Source: an uncultured delta proteobacterium (lineage in GTDB: Bacteria; Myxococcota_A; Polyangia; Polyangiales; Ga0077539). Taken from it: a stretch of DNA of 37,477 bases. Both the position numbers and the translations under genes were made by a program. This document shows, in pieces, positions 8,083 through 16,088 of the stretch. The stretch is from contig CAIMWA010000188.1 in the NCBI GenBank assembly GCA_903845045.1, forward strand, positions 1 through 37,477. The letters run 5' to 3'. The number at the start of each line of letters is the position of its first letter. Position 1 is the first letter of the stretch. The notes beneath the pieces are model-generated. The model was given only the letters and a program-made list of their open reading frames with translations, was not told the DNA's origin and did not search any database.

Positions 8083-9767
8083 CCGCCGCCCGGGGGATCC
8101 TGCGGACGCAACCCGAGCAGCGTCTCGCCCCAGCGTCGGAACGCCGTGAATGGCATCGGCTCGTCGACGACGGACCCTGCATGCGCCACGCCGGGCGCGC
8201 GAACGAGCAGCGGGACCGTGCGATCGAAGAGGTACGGCGACCCGTGGCTCGTGCCGAAGCCCAGGGCGTAGCCGGCGTCGAAGAACCAGCCCGCGCGGGC
8301 CTGCGCGTAGAGCGCCGCGCCGGTGCCGACGGGAATGGACCGGCAGAGCCGCGCCTCGACGGTGTCTGCGTCGGGGCACGCCGCGGGCACCGTGCGTACG
8401 TCGATGACGCGCTCGATGCCGGGCAGCTCGCGGAGCCGCGCGGCGAGGGCCGACTGCAACGCCTCGCGACGGACCGCGGCGAGGGCTTCGGCCTCGGGGG
8501 TCAGGTAGACGTACGGGTCCGCGATGCCGCGCACCCACGCGCCAGGACCTATCGCGCGCACCGCCACGGACTGCAGGTCCGCGGCCACCGCGTCGGGGTC
8601 GAGGCGCCCCGCGGGGCCGCACGGACGCTCGTAGGGATCGGGCGCTGCGCCGGGCGCGCACCACGGCATCGCGGCGGCGTTGCCGAGCACCTCGGGGAGC
8701 GCGACGGTGCCGTGGTCCGCGGACAGCACGAGGGTCCAGCCGTCCCGACCGGCGAGGGCATCGAGGCGATCCATGAAGTGGCCGAGGGCGGCGTCGAGGT
8801 GCCGCAGCTCGTCCCACGCCTCCCAGGAGTCGGGACCGAAGAGGTGGCCGACGTAGTCGTTCGACGACAGCGAGATCGCGAGGAGCATCGGCGCGTCGGG
8901 GCGGCGCGCGTGGGCCACGGCGTCCTCGGCGAGGCGGAGCACGGCGTCGTCGCCGCGCGGCGAGAAGCGCATCGCGCCGGGGGGCCGGCGAGCGTGCGCG
9001 AAGTCGTGCGGAAAGGTCGTGCCGAAGCCCTCGAGGTCGCCCTCGCCGCGCTGGTCGTCGGGCGTCGCCGCGTGCGCTCGAAGCCACGCCGGGTCGAGCG
9101 GGGTCCAAGGCTGCGCTCGAAGCGCCTGCATCGCCGCGGTGCCGCCGTCGGGATCGACCCACGCAGGGAGGTGCTGCGCGAAGGCCGTGGACGTCACGAA
9201 GCGGTCCCGGGAAGGGTCGAACCACAGCGTCGCGTCGGGGCGCCGTCCGCCACCGAAGATGGCGCCGCGGTCCTTGAGCGAGACGCTCACGATGACGGCG
9301 CCGGGGACGCGTTCGCGGAGCTCGTCGGCCAGCGTGTCTCCGCGAAGGCGCGCGATGGAGCTCCCGATGGAGTCCGTCGGTCCGGCTTCGGTGACGACGT
9401 GCGCCGACTCGTCGCGCAGGAACGACACGCGCGCACCGTGCCCGTCGGGGAGCTCGTTGGCGTGGATGCCGCTCTCGCGCGGAGGACGCCCGGTGTAGAG
9501 CGACGAGTGCCCCGGCGCGGTGTCCGTCGCAGCGTGGACGTAACGCACGTGCCGGTACCAGGCACCCTCGCGGCGAAGCCTCGCGAAGCCGCCGTCGTCG
9601 GGCAGCGTCGGCAATCGCGCCTCGGCGACCCACGCCGCGAACTGGTCGATGACCATGGTGACGACGAGCGGCGCCGGGTGCGCCTGCGAAGGAGCGGCGC
9701 GCGGAGGGGCAGGGCGTGGCGCGCACGCGGCGGCGGCGAGGGCGAGGGCGAGCAGGGGCGTCCGCAT
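8079..9767 (-). CDS. PafA-like alkaline phosphatase, lipoprotein
   Basis: A 562-residue exported phosphomonoesterase of the alkaline phosphatase superfamily, closest in motif pattern to PafA-type enzymes. The N-terminus is a lipoprotein signal (LLALALAAAACAP, Cys near residue 15). Catalytic features in order: VVTMVIDQF (metal Asp), TDTAPGHSSLYTG (Thr nucleophile), GIHANELPDG (Asn contacting phosphate), SLKDRGAIFGGG (the Lys-x-Arg pair), SSNDYVGHLFGPDSWE (Asp and His ligands), LSADHGT (Asp-His) and GTSHGSPYLFD (the last His ligand). All expected ligands are present, so it should be active in the periplasm or outer membrane, scavenging phosphate from organic esters. TATCTT lies 6 nt before the ATG, without a clear -35. 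It diverges from hisD and is followed by dapA after 44 nt. Confidence 0.92.
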   Translation of the reverse strand: MRTPLLALALAAAACAPRPAPPRAAPSQAHPAPLVVTMVIDQFAAWVAEARLPTLPDDGGFARLRREGAWYRHVRYVHAATDTAPGHSSLYTGRPPRESGIHANELPDGHGARVSFLRDESAHVVTEAGPTDSIGSSIARLRGDTLADELRERVPGAVIVSVSLKDRGAIFGGGRRPDATLWFDPSRDRFVTSTAFAQHLPAWVDPDGGTAAMQALRAQPWTPLDPAWLRAHAATPDDQRGEGDLEGFGTTFPHDFAHARRPPGAMRFSPRGDDAVLRLAEDAVAHARRPDAPMLLAISLSSNDYVGHLFGPDSWEAWDELRHLDAALGHFMDRLDALAGRDGWTLVLSADHGTVALPEVLGNAAAMPWCAPGAAPDPYERPCGPAGRLDPDAVAADLQSVAVRAIGPGAWVRGIADPYVYLTPEAEALAAVRREALQSALAARLRELPGIERVIDVRTVPAACPDADTVEARLCRSIPVGTGAALYAQARAGWFFDAGYALGFGTSHGSPYLFDRTVPLLVRAPGVAHAGSVVDEPMPFTAFRRWGETLLGLRPQDPPGGG

Positions 9768-9773
9768 GGGGCG

Positions 9774-9779
9774 AAGATA
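9774..9779 (-). promoter_or_regulatory. Possible -10 element for phosphatase gene
   Basis: TATCTT on the minus strand ends 6 nt before the phosphatase ATG. No TTGnnn sits 16-18 nt upstream, so only the -10 and its short distance to the start support it. Confidence 0.25.
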
Positions 9780-9795
9780 GCCCCGGCGCCCGCGC

Positions 9796-9825
9796 TTGCG
9801 ATGGCCGCGCGACGCGGTTCACTCT
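9796..9825 (+). promoter_or_regulatory. Putative hisD promoter
   Basis: TTGCGA (9796-9801), 18 nt, CACTCT (9820-9825), then 7 nt to the hisD ATG. The -10 is a poor match, but spacing and distance to the start match other genes here. TTCACT at 9818-9823 (16-nt spacer) is an alternative. There is no Shine-Dalgarno. Confidence 0.35.
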
Positions 9826-9832
9826 CGCGCCG

Positions 9833-11116
9833 ATGAAGCTTCACCTTCGCGACACCGCCGGGTACGACGACGCGCTGCAGCGCCTCTCGGATCGCGGCGA
9901 CGACGACCTCGACGCCGTCGCACCGGTGGTGCAGGCCATCCTTCATGCGGTGCGCACGCGCGGCGACGAGGCCCTGCGCGAATACGCCGACCTGTATGAC
10001 GGCGGCGCCCCGGCGACGATGGAGCACGGTCCCGAAGCGCTCGCGGCGGCGGTTGCGCAGGTCGAGCCCGGGCTCGTGGCGGTGCTGCGGACCGCCGCCG
10101 AGCGCATCAGGGCGTACCACCAGCGGCAGTGCGACGTGGACGTGCGCTACACCGACGGCGACGGCGTGTCGCTCGGGTGGCGGCTGCGTCCCATCGCCCG
10201 GGCGGGGGTGTACGCGCCCGGCGGCAAGGCGCGGTACCCGTCGAGCGTGCTGATGTCGGCGGTGCCCGCGGCGGTGGCGGGGGTGCGCGAGGTCATCGTC
10301 GCCACGCCGAGGCCGACGCCGGAGATCCTCGCCGCGGCGCACATCGCGGGGGTGTCGCGGGTCTTCGACGTCGGCGGCGCGCAGGCCATCGCGGCGATGG
10401 CGTACGGCACGGCGACGGTTCCGCGCGTCGACAAGATCGTCGGCCCCGGCAACCTCTACGTGGCGTGCGCGAAGAAGCTCGTCTTCGGCCGCGTGGCCAT
10501 CGACGGCATCGCGGGCCCGTCGGAGATCCTCGTGGTGGCCGACGACGGCGCGGACCCCGAGGTGGTGGCCGCCGACCTGCTGTCCCAGGCCGAGCACGAC
10601 GAGGCCGCGTACCCGCTGCTCGTGACGACCTCGGCGGAGGCTGCGCATCGCGCGCTCGCGGCCCTCGAAGCTCAGCTCGCGACGCTGCCTCGACGCGGCA
10701 TCGCCGAGGTGTCGGTGCGCGAGCACGGGCACGTCTTCGTGGCCGGCGACCTCGACGAGGCCGCGCGCGTCGTGTCGCTCCTCGCGTCGGAGCACCTCGC
10801 GCTGTTGGTGAGGGACCCGGAGTCGATGCTGCGCGCGGTGGGCGCGGCGGGGGCGGCGTTCCTCGGCGACTTCACGCCCGAGGCCGCGGGCGACTACCTC
10901 GCGGGACCGTCGCACGTGCTGCCCACTGGCGGCGCGGTGCGCTTCAGCTCGCCGCTCGGCGTGCACGACTTCGTGGTCCGCACGTCGGTGATCCGCTACG
11001 ACCGCGCGTCGCTGGAGCGCCACGCCCCGGCGATCACGGCCTTCGCGAGGGCCGAGGGCCTCGAGGCGCACGCGCGCGCCGTCGAGGTCCGCCTGCGCGA
11101 CCGGCCGCTCGTGTAG
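9833..11116 (+). CDS. hisD: Histidinol dehydrogenase HisD
   Basis: HisD (427 aa) performs the last two oxidations from histidinol to histidine with NAD and zinc. Conserved blocks appear in order: YAPGGKARYPSSVLMSAVPA, GGAQAIAAMAYGT, KIVGPGNLYVACAKK, DGIAGPSEILVVAD, DLLSQAEHDE, the catalytic Glu-His in LLASEHLAL, GDFTPEAAGDYLAGPSHVLP and a C-terminal RLRDRPL. The ATG at 9833 gives the right N-terminus; the frame is open upstream with no similarity. It lies apart from hisBHAF and on the opposite strand, 65 nt from the divergent phosphatase gene. hisG, hisC and hisI/E are not in the window. Confidence 0.97.
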   Translation: MKLHLRDTAGYDDALQRLSDRGDDDLDAVAPVVQAILHAVRTRGDEALREYADLYDGGAPATMEHGPEALAAAVAQVEPGLVAVLRTAAERIRAYHQRQCDVDVRYTDGDGVSLGWRLRPIARAGVYAPGGKARYPSSVLMSAVPAAVAGVREVIVATPRPTPEILAAAHIAGVSRVFDVGGAQAIAAMAYGTATVPRVDKIVGPGNLYVACAKKLVFGRVAIDGIAGPSEILVVADDGADPEVVAADLLSQAEHDEAAYPLLVTTSAEAAHRALAALEAQLATLPRRGIAEVSVREHGHVFVAGDLDEAARVVSLLASEHLALLVRDPESMLRAVGAAGAAFLGDFTPEAAGDYLAGPSHVLPTGGAVRFSSPLGVHDFVVRTSVIRYDRASLERHAPAITAFARAEGLEAHARAVEVRLRDRPLV

Positions 11117-11130
11117 CATCGCCAACCATC

Positions 11131-12651
11131 ATGGAGATGGCTCTCTTCGGGGTGCTCGCGGTGCTCGGCGCGCTCGCGATGGTCGCGGTGCGCGACCGGA
11201 TGCAGCGCACGCACTCGGTGATCAGCAACTTCCCGATCGTCGGGCATTTTCGCTACTGGCTCGAGGACCTCGGGGGCCCGCTGCGGCAGTACATCGTCAC
11301 CGGCAACGACGCCGAGCGCCCCTTCTCGCGCGACCAGCGGCGCTGGATCTACGCGTCGGCGAAGCACGAGAACAACTACTTCGGCTTCGGCACGGACAAC
11401 GACCTCGAGCAGACGTCGGGCTACATCATCGTGCGCCACAGCGCGTTCCCGGTGAGTGCGCCGCACGACAAGGACTACGCCTGCCCGTCGGCGAAGGTGC
11501 TCGGCGGGTACCGCGGCCGCAAGAAGGCCTTTCGTCCCGCGTCCATCGTGAACACCAGCGCGATGAGCTACGGGTCGCTGAGCCGCAACGCCGTCGAGGC
11601 CATCAACCGCGGCGTGAAGCTCGCGGGCGCGTGGCAGAACACCGGCGAGGGCGGCATCAGCGACCACCATCGGCACGGCGGCGACATCCTCTGGCAGCTC
11701 GGCACCGGCTACTTCGGCTGCCGCGACGCGCAGGGGCGGTTCTCGATGGAGCGCTTCCTCGAGAGCGTCGCCAGCGCGCCGGTGAAGGCCATCGAGATCA
11801 AGCTCTCGCAGGGCGCCAAGCCCGGCCTCGGCGGCGTGCTGCCCGCGGCCAAGGTGACCGCCGAGATCGCCAAGATCCGGCTCATTCCGCTGGGCCAGGA
11901 CTGCATCTCGCCGGCGGCGCACACGGCCTTCGGCGACGTCGACTCGATGTTGGATTTCATCGAGCGCCTCGCCGACGCGACGGGGCTTCCGGTGGGCATC
12001 AAGAGCGCCGTCGGCGACCTCGCGTTCTGGGAGCTCCTCGCGCGCAGCATGGACGTGACCCGCCGCGCTCCCGATTTCATCACCATCGACGGCGGCGAGG
12101 GCGGCACCGGAGCGGCCCCGCTCACCTTCGCGGACCACGTCTCGATGCCGTTCAAGCTCGGCTTCGCATCGGTGTACCGGACCTTCGCGGCGCGCGGGCT
12201 CCACGAGAAGGTGGTGTTCATCGGCTCGGGCAAGCTGGGCTTCCCGGAGCAGGGCGCGCTCGCGCTGGCCATGGGCTGCGACCTGCTCAACGTCGCGCGC
12301 GAGGCGATGCTGTCCATCGGATGCATCCAGGCGCAGCAGTGCCACACCGGCCACTGCCCGACGGGCGTCGCGACGCAGAGCGAGTGGCTCATGGCCGGCC
12401 TCGACCCGACGCTGAAGTCGGCGCGCCTCGCGAACTACCTCACGACGCTGCGCAAGGAGCTCATGGCCCTCGCCAACGCATGCGGCGAGTGGCACCCGGC
12501 GCTCGTGCCCCTCGATCGCATCGAGGTCGTCGACGCGCTGCGCTCCACCGGCGCGCGGGAGCTCTTCGGCTACGAGCCGGGCTGGGGGCTGCCGTCCGAA
12601 GAAGAGCGCGCCGCGGTGCGAGCGTTGATGCAACCCGCTGGACACGGCTGA
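11131..12651 (+). CDS. FMN-binding glutamate synthase-family protein
   Basis: A 506-residue stand-alone synthase domain like the FMN/3Fe-4S part of GltB, without the N-terminal amidotransferase or the C-terminal beta-helix. One transmembrane segment starts the protein (MALFGVLAVLGALAMVAV), so it is probably anchored with the barrel in the cytoplasm. FMN-barrel motifs include NTSAMSYGSLSRNAVEAINRG, TGEGGIS, IEIKLSQGAKPGLGG, IDGGEGGTGAAP and VVFIGSGKLG. The Fe-S motif is GCIQAQQCHTGHCPTGVATQ, with Cys spacing x5 then x4 exactly as in glutamate synthase. The true reaction of these single-domain proteins is not settled; glutamate synthesis from ammonia or an unrelated flavin redox role are both possible. 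It starts 14 nt after hisD. TAGCAT overlaps the hisD stop, 11 nt before the ATG, and may be a -10. Confidence 0.9.
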   Translation: MEMALFGVLAVLGALAMVAVRDRMQRTHSVISNFPIVGHFRYWLEDLGGPLRQYIVTGNDAERPFSRDQRRWIYASAKHENNYFGFGTDNDLEQTSGYIIVRHSAFPVSAPHDKDYACPSAKVLGGYRGRKKAFRPASIVNTSAMSYGSLSRNAVEAINRGVKLAGAWQNTGEGGISDHHRHGGDILWQLGTGYFGCRDAQGRFSMERFLESVASAPVKAIEIKLSQGAKPGLGGVLPAAKVTAEIAKIRLIPLGQDCISPAAHTAFGDVDSMLDFIERLADATGLPVGIKSAVGDLAFWELLARSMDVTRRAPDFITIDGGEGGTGAAPLTFADHVSMPFKLGFASVYRTFAARGLHEKVVFIGSGKLGFPEQGALALAMGCDLLNVAREAMLSIGCIQAQQCHTGHCPTGVATQSEWLMAGLDPTLKSARLANYLTTLRKELMALANACGEWHPALVPLDRIEVVDALRSTGARELFGYEPGWGLPSEEERAAVRALMQPAGHG

Positions 12652-12669
12652 CCGTCGCCGTTCGCATCC

Positions 12670-12699
12670 TTGTGTCGGCGCGCCGCGCGATCGTAGAGT
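12670..12699 (+). promoter_or_regulatory. Putative promoter of Cys-repeat lipoprotein gene
   Basis: TTGTGT (12670-12675), 18 nt, TAGAGT (12694-12699). The start codon is 47 nt downstream, so this would leave a normal leader, with AGGAG at 12729-12733 near its end. It lies in the 95-nt gap after the FMN-protein gene. Confidence 0.45.
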
Positions 12700-12746
12700 C
12701 CCCAGCACCCCACTCCCGTCCACTCCCAGGAGCCCTGGAACCCTTC

Positions 12747-14339
12747 ATGCGAAGCCCCCTTCGACTCGCGTCCGTCGTCCTCGCGCTCGGCGCTGCCAGC
12801 GCCTGCGGCAGCACCGTGGTCATGGTCTCCGCCGATGCCGGCCCCACGACGGACACGGGAGCCGTCGACCGTCCGACGCCCACCGTGGACGTCCCGCTCT
12901 TCGACGCCGGCCCCCTCGACACCGGCGGCGACGCGCAGGCGCCCGAAGACAACCCGCCGCCCCCGCGCGACGTGCCCGCCGTCGACACGCGGGTTCCGCG
13001 GTGCGGCGACAGCATCCTCGACCCCGGCGAGAGCTGCGACGACGGCAACAACCGCTCCGGCGACGGGTGCAGCGCCACGTGCCGCTTCGAGGCGCGCTGC
13101 GGCGACGGCCACGTCGACCCCGGCGAGGTCTGCGACGACGGCAACAACCGCTCCGGCGACGGCTGCCGCTCGGACTGCCTCTCGAACGAGACCTGCGGCA
13201 ACCACATCGTCGACGCCGAGGTGGGCGAGGTCTGCGACGGCACGCCGACGTGCGCGCCGAACTGCCACTCCATCGTCGGCTGCGGTAACGGCCACCTCGA
13301 GACCGGCGAGCAGTGCGACGACGGCAACGCGACGCGCTGGGACGGCTGCGGCCCCGACTGCCGCCTGGAGCAGGGGCTCGTGCTCAACCAGCTCTCGCTC
13401 GCTCCGGCCACCATGGGCTGCGACTTCTCCGGCGACGGCCAGCCGGACAACGCCTTCACCAGCGCCCTCGGCCCCGCCTACGGCGTGCTGAACACGTTCC
13501 TCACGTCGGGCGTGTCGAACGGTCAGGTGCTGCTGCAGCTCCTCTTCGTGAACCTGACGGACCCGCTCGGTCAGAACCTCTCGGACACGCGCGTCGGCTG
13601 GACCCTCGGCGGCGACGGCAACGCCGACACCACCGACAACGGGACCCCCGGCAACCCGCAGCAGGTGCGCGGCAACACGCTCAACGCGATGACGATGCTG
13701 CCCGTGGCCTCGTTCCAGAGCACCGCGGTGATGGGCATGCTCAACGGCGGTCCCGAGGACGTGCCGCTCCCCCTCGGCAACCTCGGCGGCCTCGGCGCCC
13801 TGGACTTCACGCTCCACCGCGCGCGCATCCGCGGCACCGTCGTCGCGAGCCCCACGCGCATCACGGACTTCCGTTCCGGCGTGCTCTGCGGCGCGCTGCC
13901 GGGCCACGACCTCGCGAACATCCAGAACCCGTCGGGGCTCATCCCGGGCGGCGGCGGTCGTGGCGGCGCGATGAGCAGCTTCCTCGAGCTCATCGTCGGC
14001 GGGCAGCGGCTCTTCATCTTCAACGTCGGTCCGCGGCAGCCCGACGTGGACCTCGACGGCGACGGTCTCGAGCGCTACGAGGCGACCATGGGCGCCGGCA
14101 TGACGCCGCCGCAGATCACGGCCTGCATCGACGGCGATGGCACGCGCATCGAGGGCCGCACGTGCGCGCTCGACCCGCGCATGGCCGACGGCTTCTCCGC
14201 CGCATTCAACGTCTCCGGGGTGTGGATCACCCTGCGCGGCGTCTCCGGCGCGGCCACCGGCGGCTCCTCCGGCGGCTCAACGGGCTCGGCGGACGCCGGC
14301 GCCCCCACGCCGACGACCGCCCCCGACGCCGGCCCCTGA
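12747..14339 (+). CDS. Cys-rich-repeat (DUF4215-type) surface lipoprotein
   Basis: A 530-residue exported lipoprotein. The signal peptide LASVVLALGAASACGS carries a lipobox Cys near residue 20. Residues 21-85 are a low-complexity Asp/Pro/Thr/Gly linker. Residues 86-210 hold four repeats of the pattern CGDG.ldpGE.CDDGN...GDGC...C; repeats 1, 2 and 4 are regular at 32 residues and the third is shortened and degenerate. These repeats are known from myxobacterial surface proteins. The remaining 320 residues are beta-rich and unrecognised; they include DLDGDGLERYEATMGAG, a calcium-loop-like Asp/Gly segment, and end in a Gly/Ser/Thr/Ala/Pro tail. The flavoenzyme gene starts 6 nt after the stop. A surface or matrix role is likely; no enzymatic residues were found. 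Confidence 0.85.
   Translation: MRSPLRLASVVLALGAASACGSTVVMVSADAGPTTDTGAVDRPTPTVDVPLFDAGPLDTGGDAQAPEDNPPPPRDVPAVDTRVPRCGDSILDPGESCDDGNNRSGDGCSATCRFEARCGDGHVDPGEVCDDGNNRSGDGCRSDCLSNETCGNHIVDAEVGEVCDGTPTCAPNCHSIVGCGNGHLETGEQCDDGNATRWDGCGPDCRLEQGLVLNQLSLAPATMGCDFSGDGQPDNAFTSALGPAYGVLNTFLTSGVSNGQVLLQLLFVNLTDPLGQNLSDTRVGWTLGGDGNADTTDNGTPGNPQQVRGNTLNAMTMLPVASFQSTAVMGMLNGGPEDVPLPLGNLGGLGALDFTLHRARIRGTVVASPTRITDFRSGVLCGALPGHDLANIQNPSGLIPGGGGRGGAMSSFLELIVGGQRLFIFNVGPRQPDVDLDGDGLERYEATMGAGMTPPQITACIDGDGTRIEGRTCALDPRMADGFSAAFNVSGVWITLRGVSGAATGGSSGGSTGSADAGAPTPTTAPDAGP
13034..13162 (+). repeat. 33-bp exact direct repeat inside Cys-rich repeats
   Basis: Positions 13034-13066 and 13130-13162 are identical over 33 bases, 96 bases apart, encoding the CDDGNNRSGDG core of repeats 1 and 2. 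Identity at synonymous sites points to recent duplication or conversion between the repeat units. Confidence 0.8.
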
Positions 14340-14345
14340 ACGAAG

Positions 14346-15845
14346 ATGTCTCTCGCCGCGGCCATCGAGGCGTGGCGCGCGCTGCTCGGCGAGGCCCACG
14401 TCTCGTCGGGCGGACCGCCGCTCGATGCGGTGCGACGATCGACCTTTCCGGTGTCGCAGTCCGCGTCGGCGGTGCTGCGACCGGGGAGCGCCGACGAGGT
14501 GCGCGGGTGCCTGCGCATCGCGTCGCGCGAGGGCGTGCGGCTGCACCCGGTTTCCGGCGGCCGCAATTGGGGCCTCGGCTCGCGGGTGCCGCCCGTCGAT
14601 GGCACCGCGGTCATGGACCTCGCGCGCTTGGATCGCATCGTCGCCTTCGACGAGTCCATGGCGTGGGTGACGGTGGAGCCCGGCGTGACCTTCGCGCAGC
14701 TCTACGCGTTCCTCGCCGCGCGCGGCTCGCGGCTCTTCGTGAACAGCACCGGCGCCTCGCCGGGTTCGAGCGTGCTCGCGAACGCGCTGCTCCGCGGCGA
14801 CGGCGCGGGTCCGCTCGGCGATCGTTGGACCCACGTCTGCGGTCTCGAGGTGGCGTTGGGCACCGGCGAGGTGCTTCGCACGGGCTACGCGCGGCATCCC
14901 GGCAGTCCGCTCGCACCGCTGCATCGTCACGGCGTCGGTCCGGTGCTCGACGGGCTCTTCTCGCAGTCGTCGCTCGGCGTTGTGACGCGCATGACGGTGT
15001 GGCTCACGCCGCTGCCTGCGTCGATCCAGGCGGTGCGCTTCTCGTGCGCGGACGACGCGCGGCTTCCGGGGGCCATCGACGCGCTGCGCACGCTGGTGCT
15101 CGAGGGCACGGTGCGCTGGCCTGCGGGCATCTGGAACGCCGTGCGCGTGCTCTCGACGCTGGGTCCGCGCGGTGACCTCGGGGTGCTGCGTGCGGCGCAC
15201 GGCCTCGGCCATCGCTGGTACGGGCTCACGGCCCTCGCCGGCGCGACGGAGCTTCAGGGGCGCGCTCATCGCGAGCGCCTCGTCGACGTGCTCGGTCCCG
15301 CGGTCGACGCGTGGAGCATCGAGGAGCGCGTGGGCGATGCCGTCAGCGGCGCCGAGCTGCTGCTCCCCGAGGAGCCCGCGTTCCGCTTTCTCCAGGGCAT
15401 GCCGCACGAGGAGAGCGTGCGGAGCGTGTACTGGTGCGCGGGTGCGTCGCCGCCGTCGGACCTCGACCCCGACCGCGACGGCTGCGGCGTCCTGTGGCTG
15501 TGCCCCACGGTGCCGCTCATCGGGGCCGCGGTGCGCGACGCGATGCTTCGCCTCGAGGCGGTGATGGAGTCCTACGGCTTCGATCCGATGCTCGCGGGCG
15601 TCGCCCACGGCGCGCGCGCGATGCACCTCGCGCCGCTGCTCCTCTGGGATCGCGCCGTGCCGGGGCGCGACGCCGCGGCGATGGCCTGTCACGCCGCGCT
15701 CGTCACGGCGATGGAAGAGCTCGGGTGCCTCCCGTATCGCGTCGGCATCCCGCCGTTGGACCGGGTGCCGACCGGCGACGACGACCGCGACGCCGTGCTC
15801 GCGCGGCTGCGTGCGGCGCTCGACCCGGGACGCGCGCTCGGCTGA
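14346..15845 (+). CDS. FAD-binding oxidoreductase, VAO/4-cresol dehydrogenase-like
   Basis: A 499-residue flavoprotein of the vanillyl-alcohol oxidase superfamily. The N-terminal FAD domain shows LHPVSGGRNWGLGSR, VMDLARLDRIV, VTVEPGVTFAQLYAFL, then GDGAGPLGDRWTHVCGLEVAL and GEVLRTG. The cap domain occupies roughly residues 210-450, and the C-terminus RLRAALDPGRALG is the family's usual end. In 4-cresol dehydrogenase and VAO the segment corresponding to PLGDR usually reads GDH; here the His is Arg, which may change covalent flavin attachment or substrate. Substrates of the family are para-substituted phenols, but specificity cannot be read here. It starts 6 nt after the Cys-repeat lipoprotein, without a strong ribosome binding site. 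No signal peptide, so a cytoplasmic enzyme. Confidence 0.88.
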   Translation: MSLAAAIEAWRALLGEAHVSSGGPPLDAVRRSTFPVSQSASAVLRPGSADEVRGCLRIASREGVRLHPVSGGRNWGLGSRVPPVDGTAVMDLARLDRIVAFDESMAWVTVEPGVTFAQLYAFLAARGSRLFVNSTGASPGSSVLANALLRGDGAGPLGDRWTHVCGLEVALGTGEVLRTGYARHPGSPLAPLHRHGVGPVLDGLFSQSSLGVVTRMTVWLTPLPASIQAVRFSCADDARLPGAIDALRTLVLEGTVRWPAGIWNAVRVLSTLGPRGDLGVLRAAHGLGHRWYGLTALAGATELQGRAHRERLVDVLGPAVDAWSIEERVGDAVSGAELLLPEEPAFRFLQGMPHEESVRSVYWCAGASPPSDLDPDRDGCGVLWLCPTVPLIGAAVRDAMLRLEAVMESYGFDPMLAGVAHGARAMHLAPLLLWDRAVPGRDAAAMACHAALVTAMEELGCLPYRVGIPPLDRVPTGDDDRDAVLARLRAALDPGRALG

Positions 15846-15848
15846 AGG

Positions 15849-16034
15849 CTACGGGCTCGCGCGGGGGATCACGCAGCCCCGCAGCGGCGGCGGGGTCTGC
15901 TCGGAGATGCGGTAGAAGCCCGTGGCCGACGTGAGCGGCCCGATGGCGTCGGCGAAGTACGTGCAGACGCCGTACACGATGCTCATCATCAACAGCGGCA
16001 GCCATCCCAACGAGCGCTCGTTCTTCGCAGCCAT
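15849..16034 (-). CDS. Small single-pass membrane protein (61 aa)
   Basis: A short protein of 61 residues that I do not recognise. After a charged start (MAAKNERSLG) there is one hydrophobic segment (WLPLLMMSIVYGVCTYFADAI, about residues 11-31), then a polar tail with a Cys near residue 54 and a Pro-rich end. The case for a real gene rests on non-random composition, on filling the space between two convergent or tandem genes, and on a well-formed -35/-10 pair with an 18-nt spacer at 16046-16075. It is downstream of the FHA gene on the same strand, 54 nt after its stop, and its own stop is 3 nt from the end of the convergent flavoenzyme gene. Confidence 0.55.
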   Translation of the reverse strand: MAAKNERSLGWLPLLMMSIVYGVCTYFADAIGPLTSATGFYRISEQTPPPLRGCVIPRASP

Positions 16035-16045
16035 GGACGCGAAGA

Positions 16046-16075
16046 ACGGTAGCGCAGGGGCGCGCGGCGTGTCGA
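16046..16075 (-). promoter_or_regulatory. Putative promoter of the 61-aa membrane protein
   Basis: On the minus strand: TCGACA (16075-16070), 18 nt, TACCGT (16051-16046), 11 nt to the ATG at 16034. The -35 differs from TTGACA at one base. It lies in the 54-nt gap after the FHA gene. Confidence 0.45.
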
Positions 16076-16088
16076 TGGCGCGGCGTGC

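Noticed and set aside
13002..13376. Repeats in the Cys-rich lipoprotein as a CRISPR or mobile repeat
   Set aside because: They are in frame, 96 nt apart and encode a known Cys-rich protein repeat; no spacers or cas genes.
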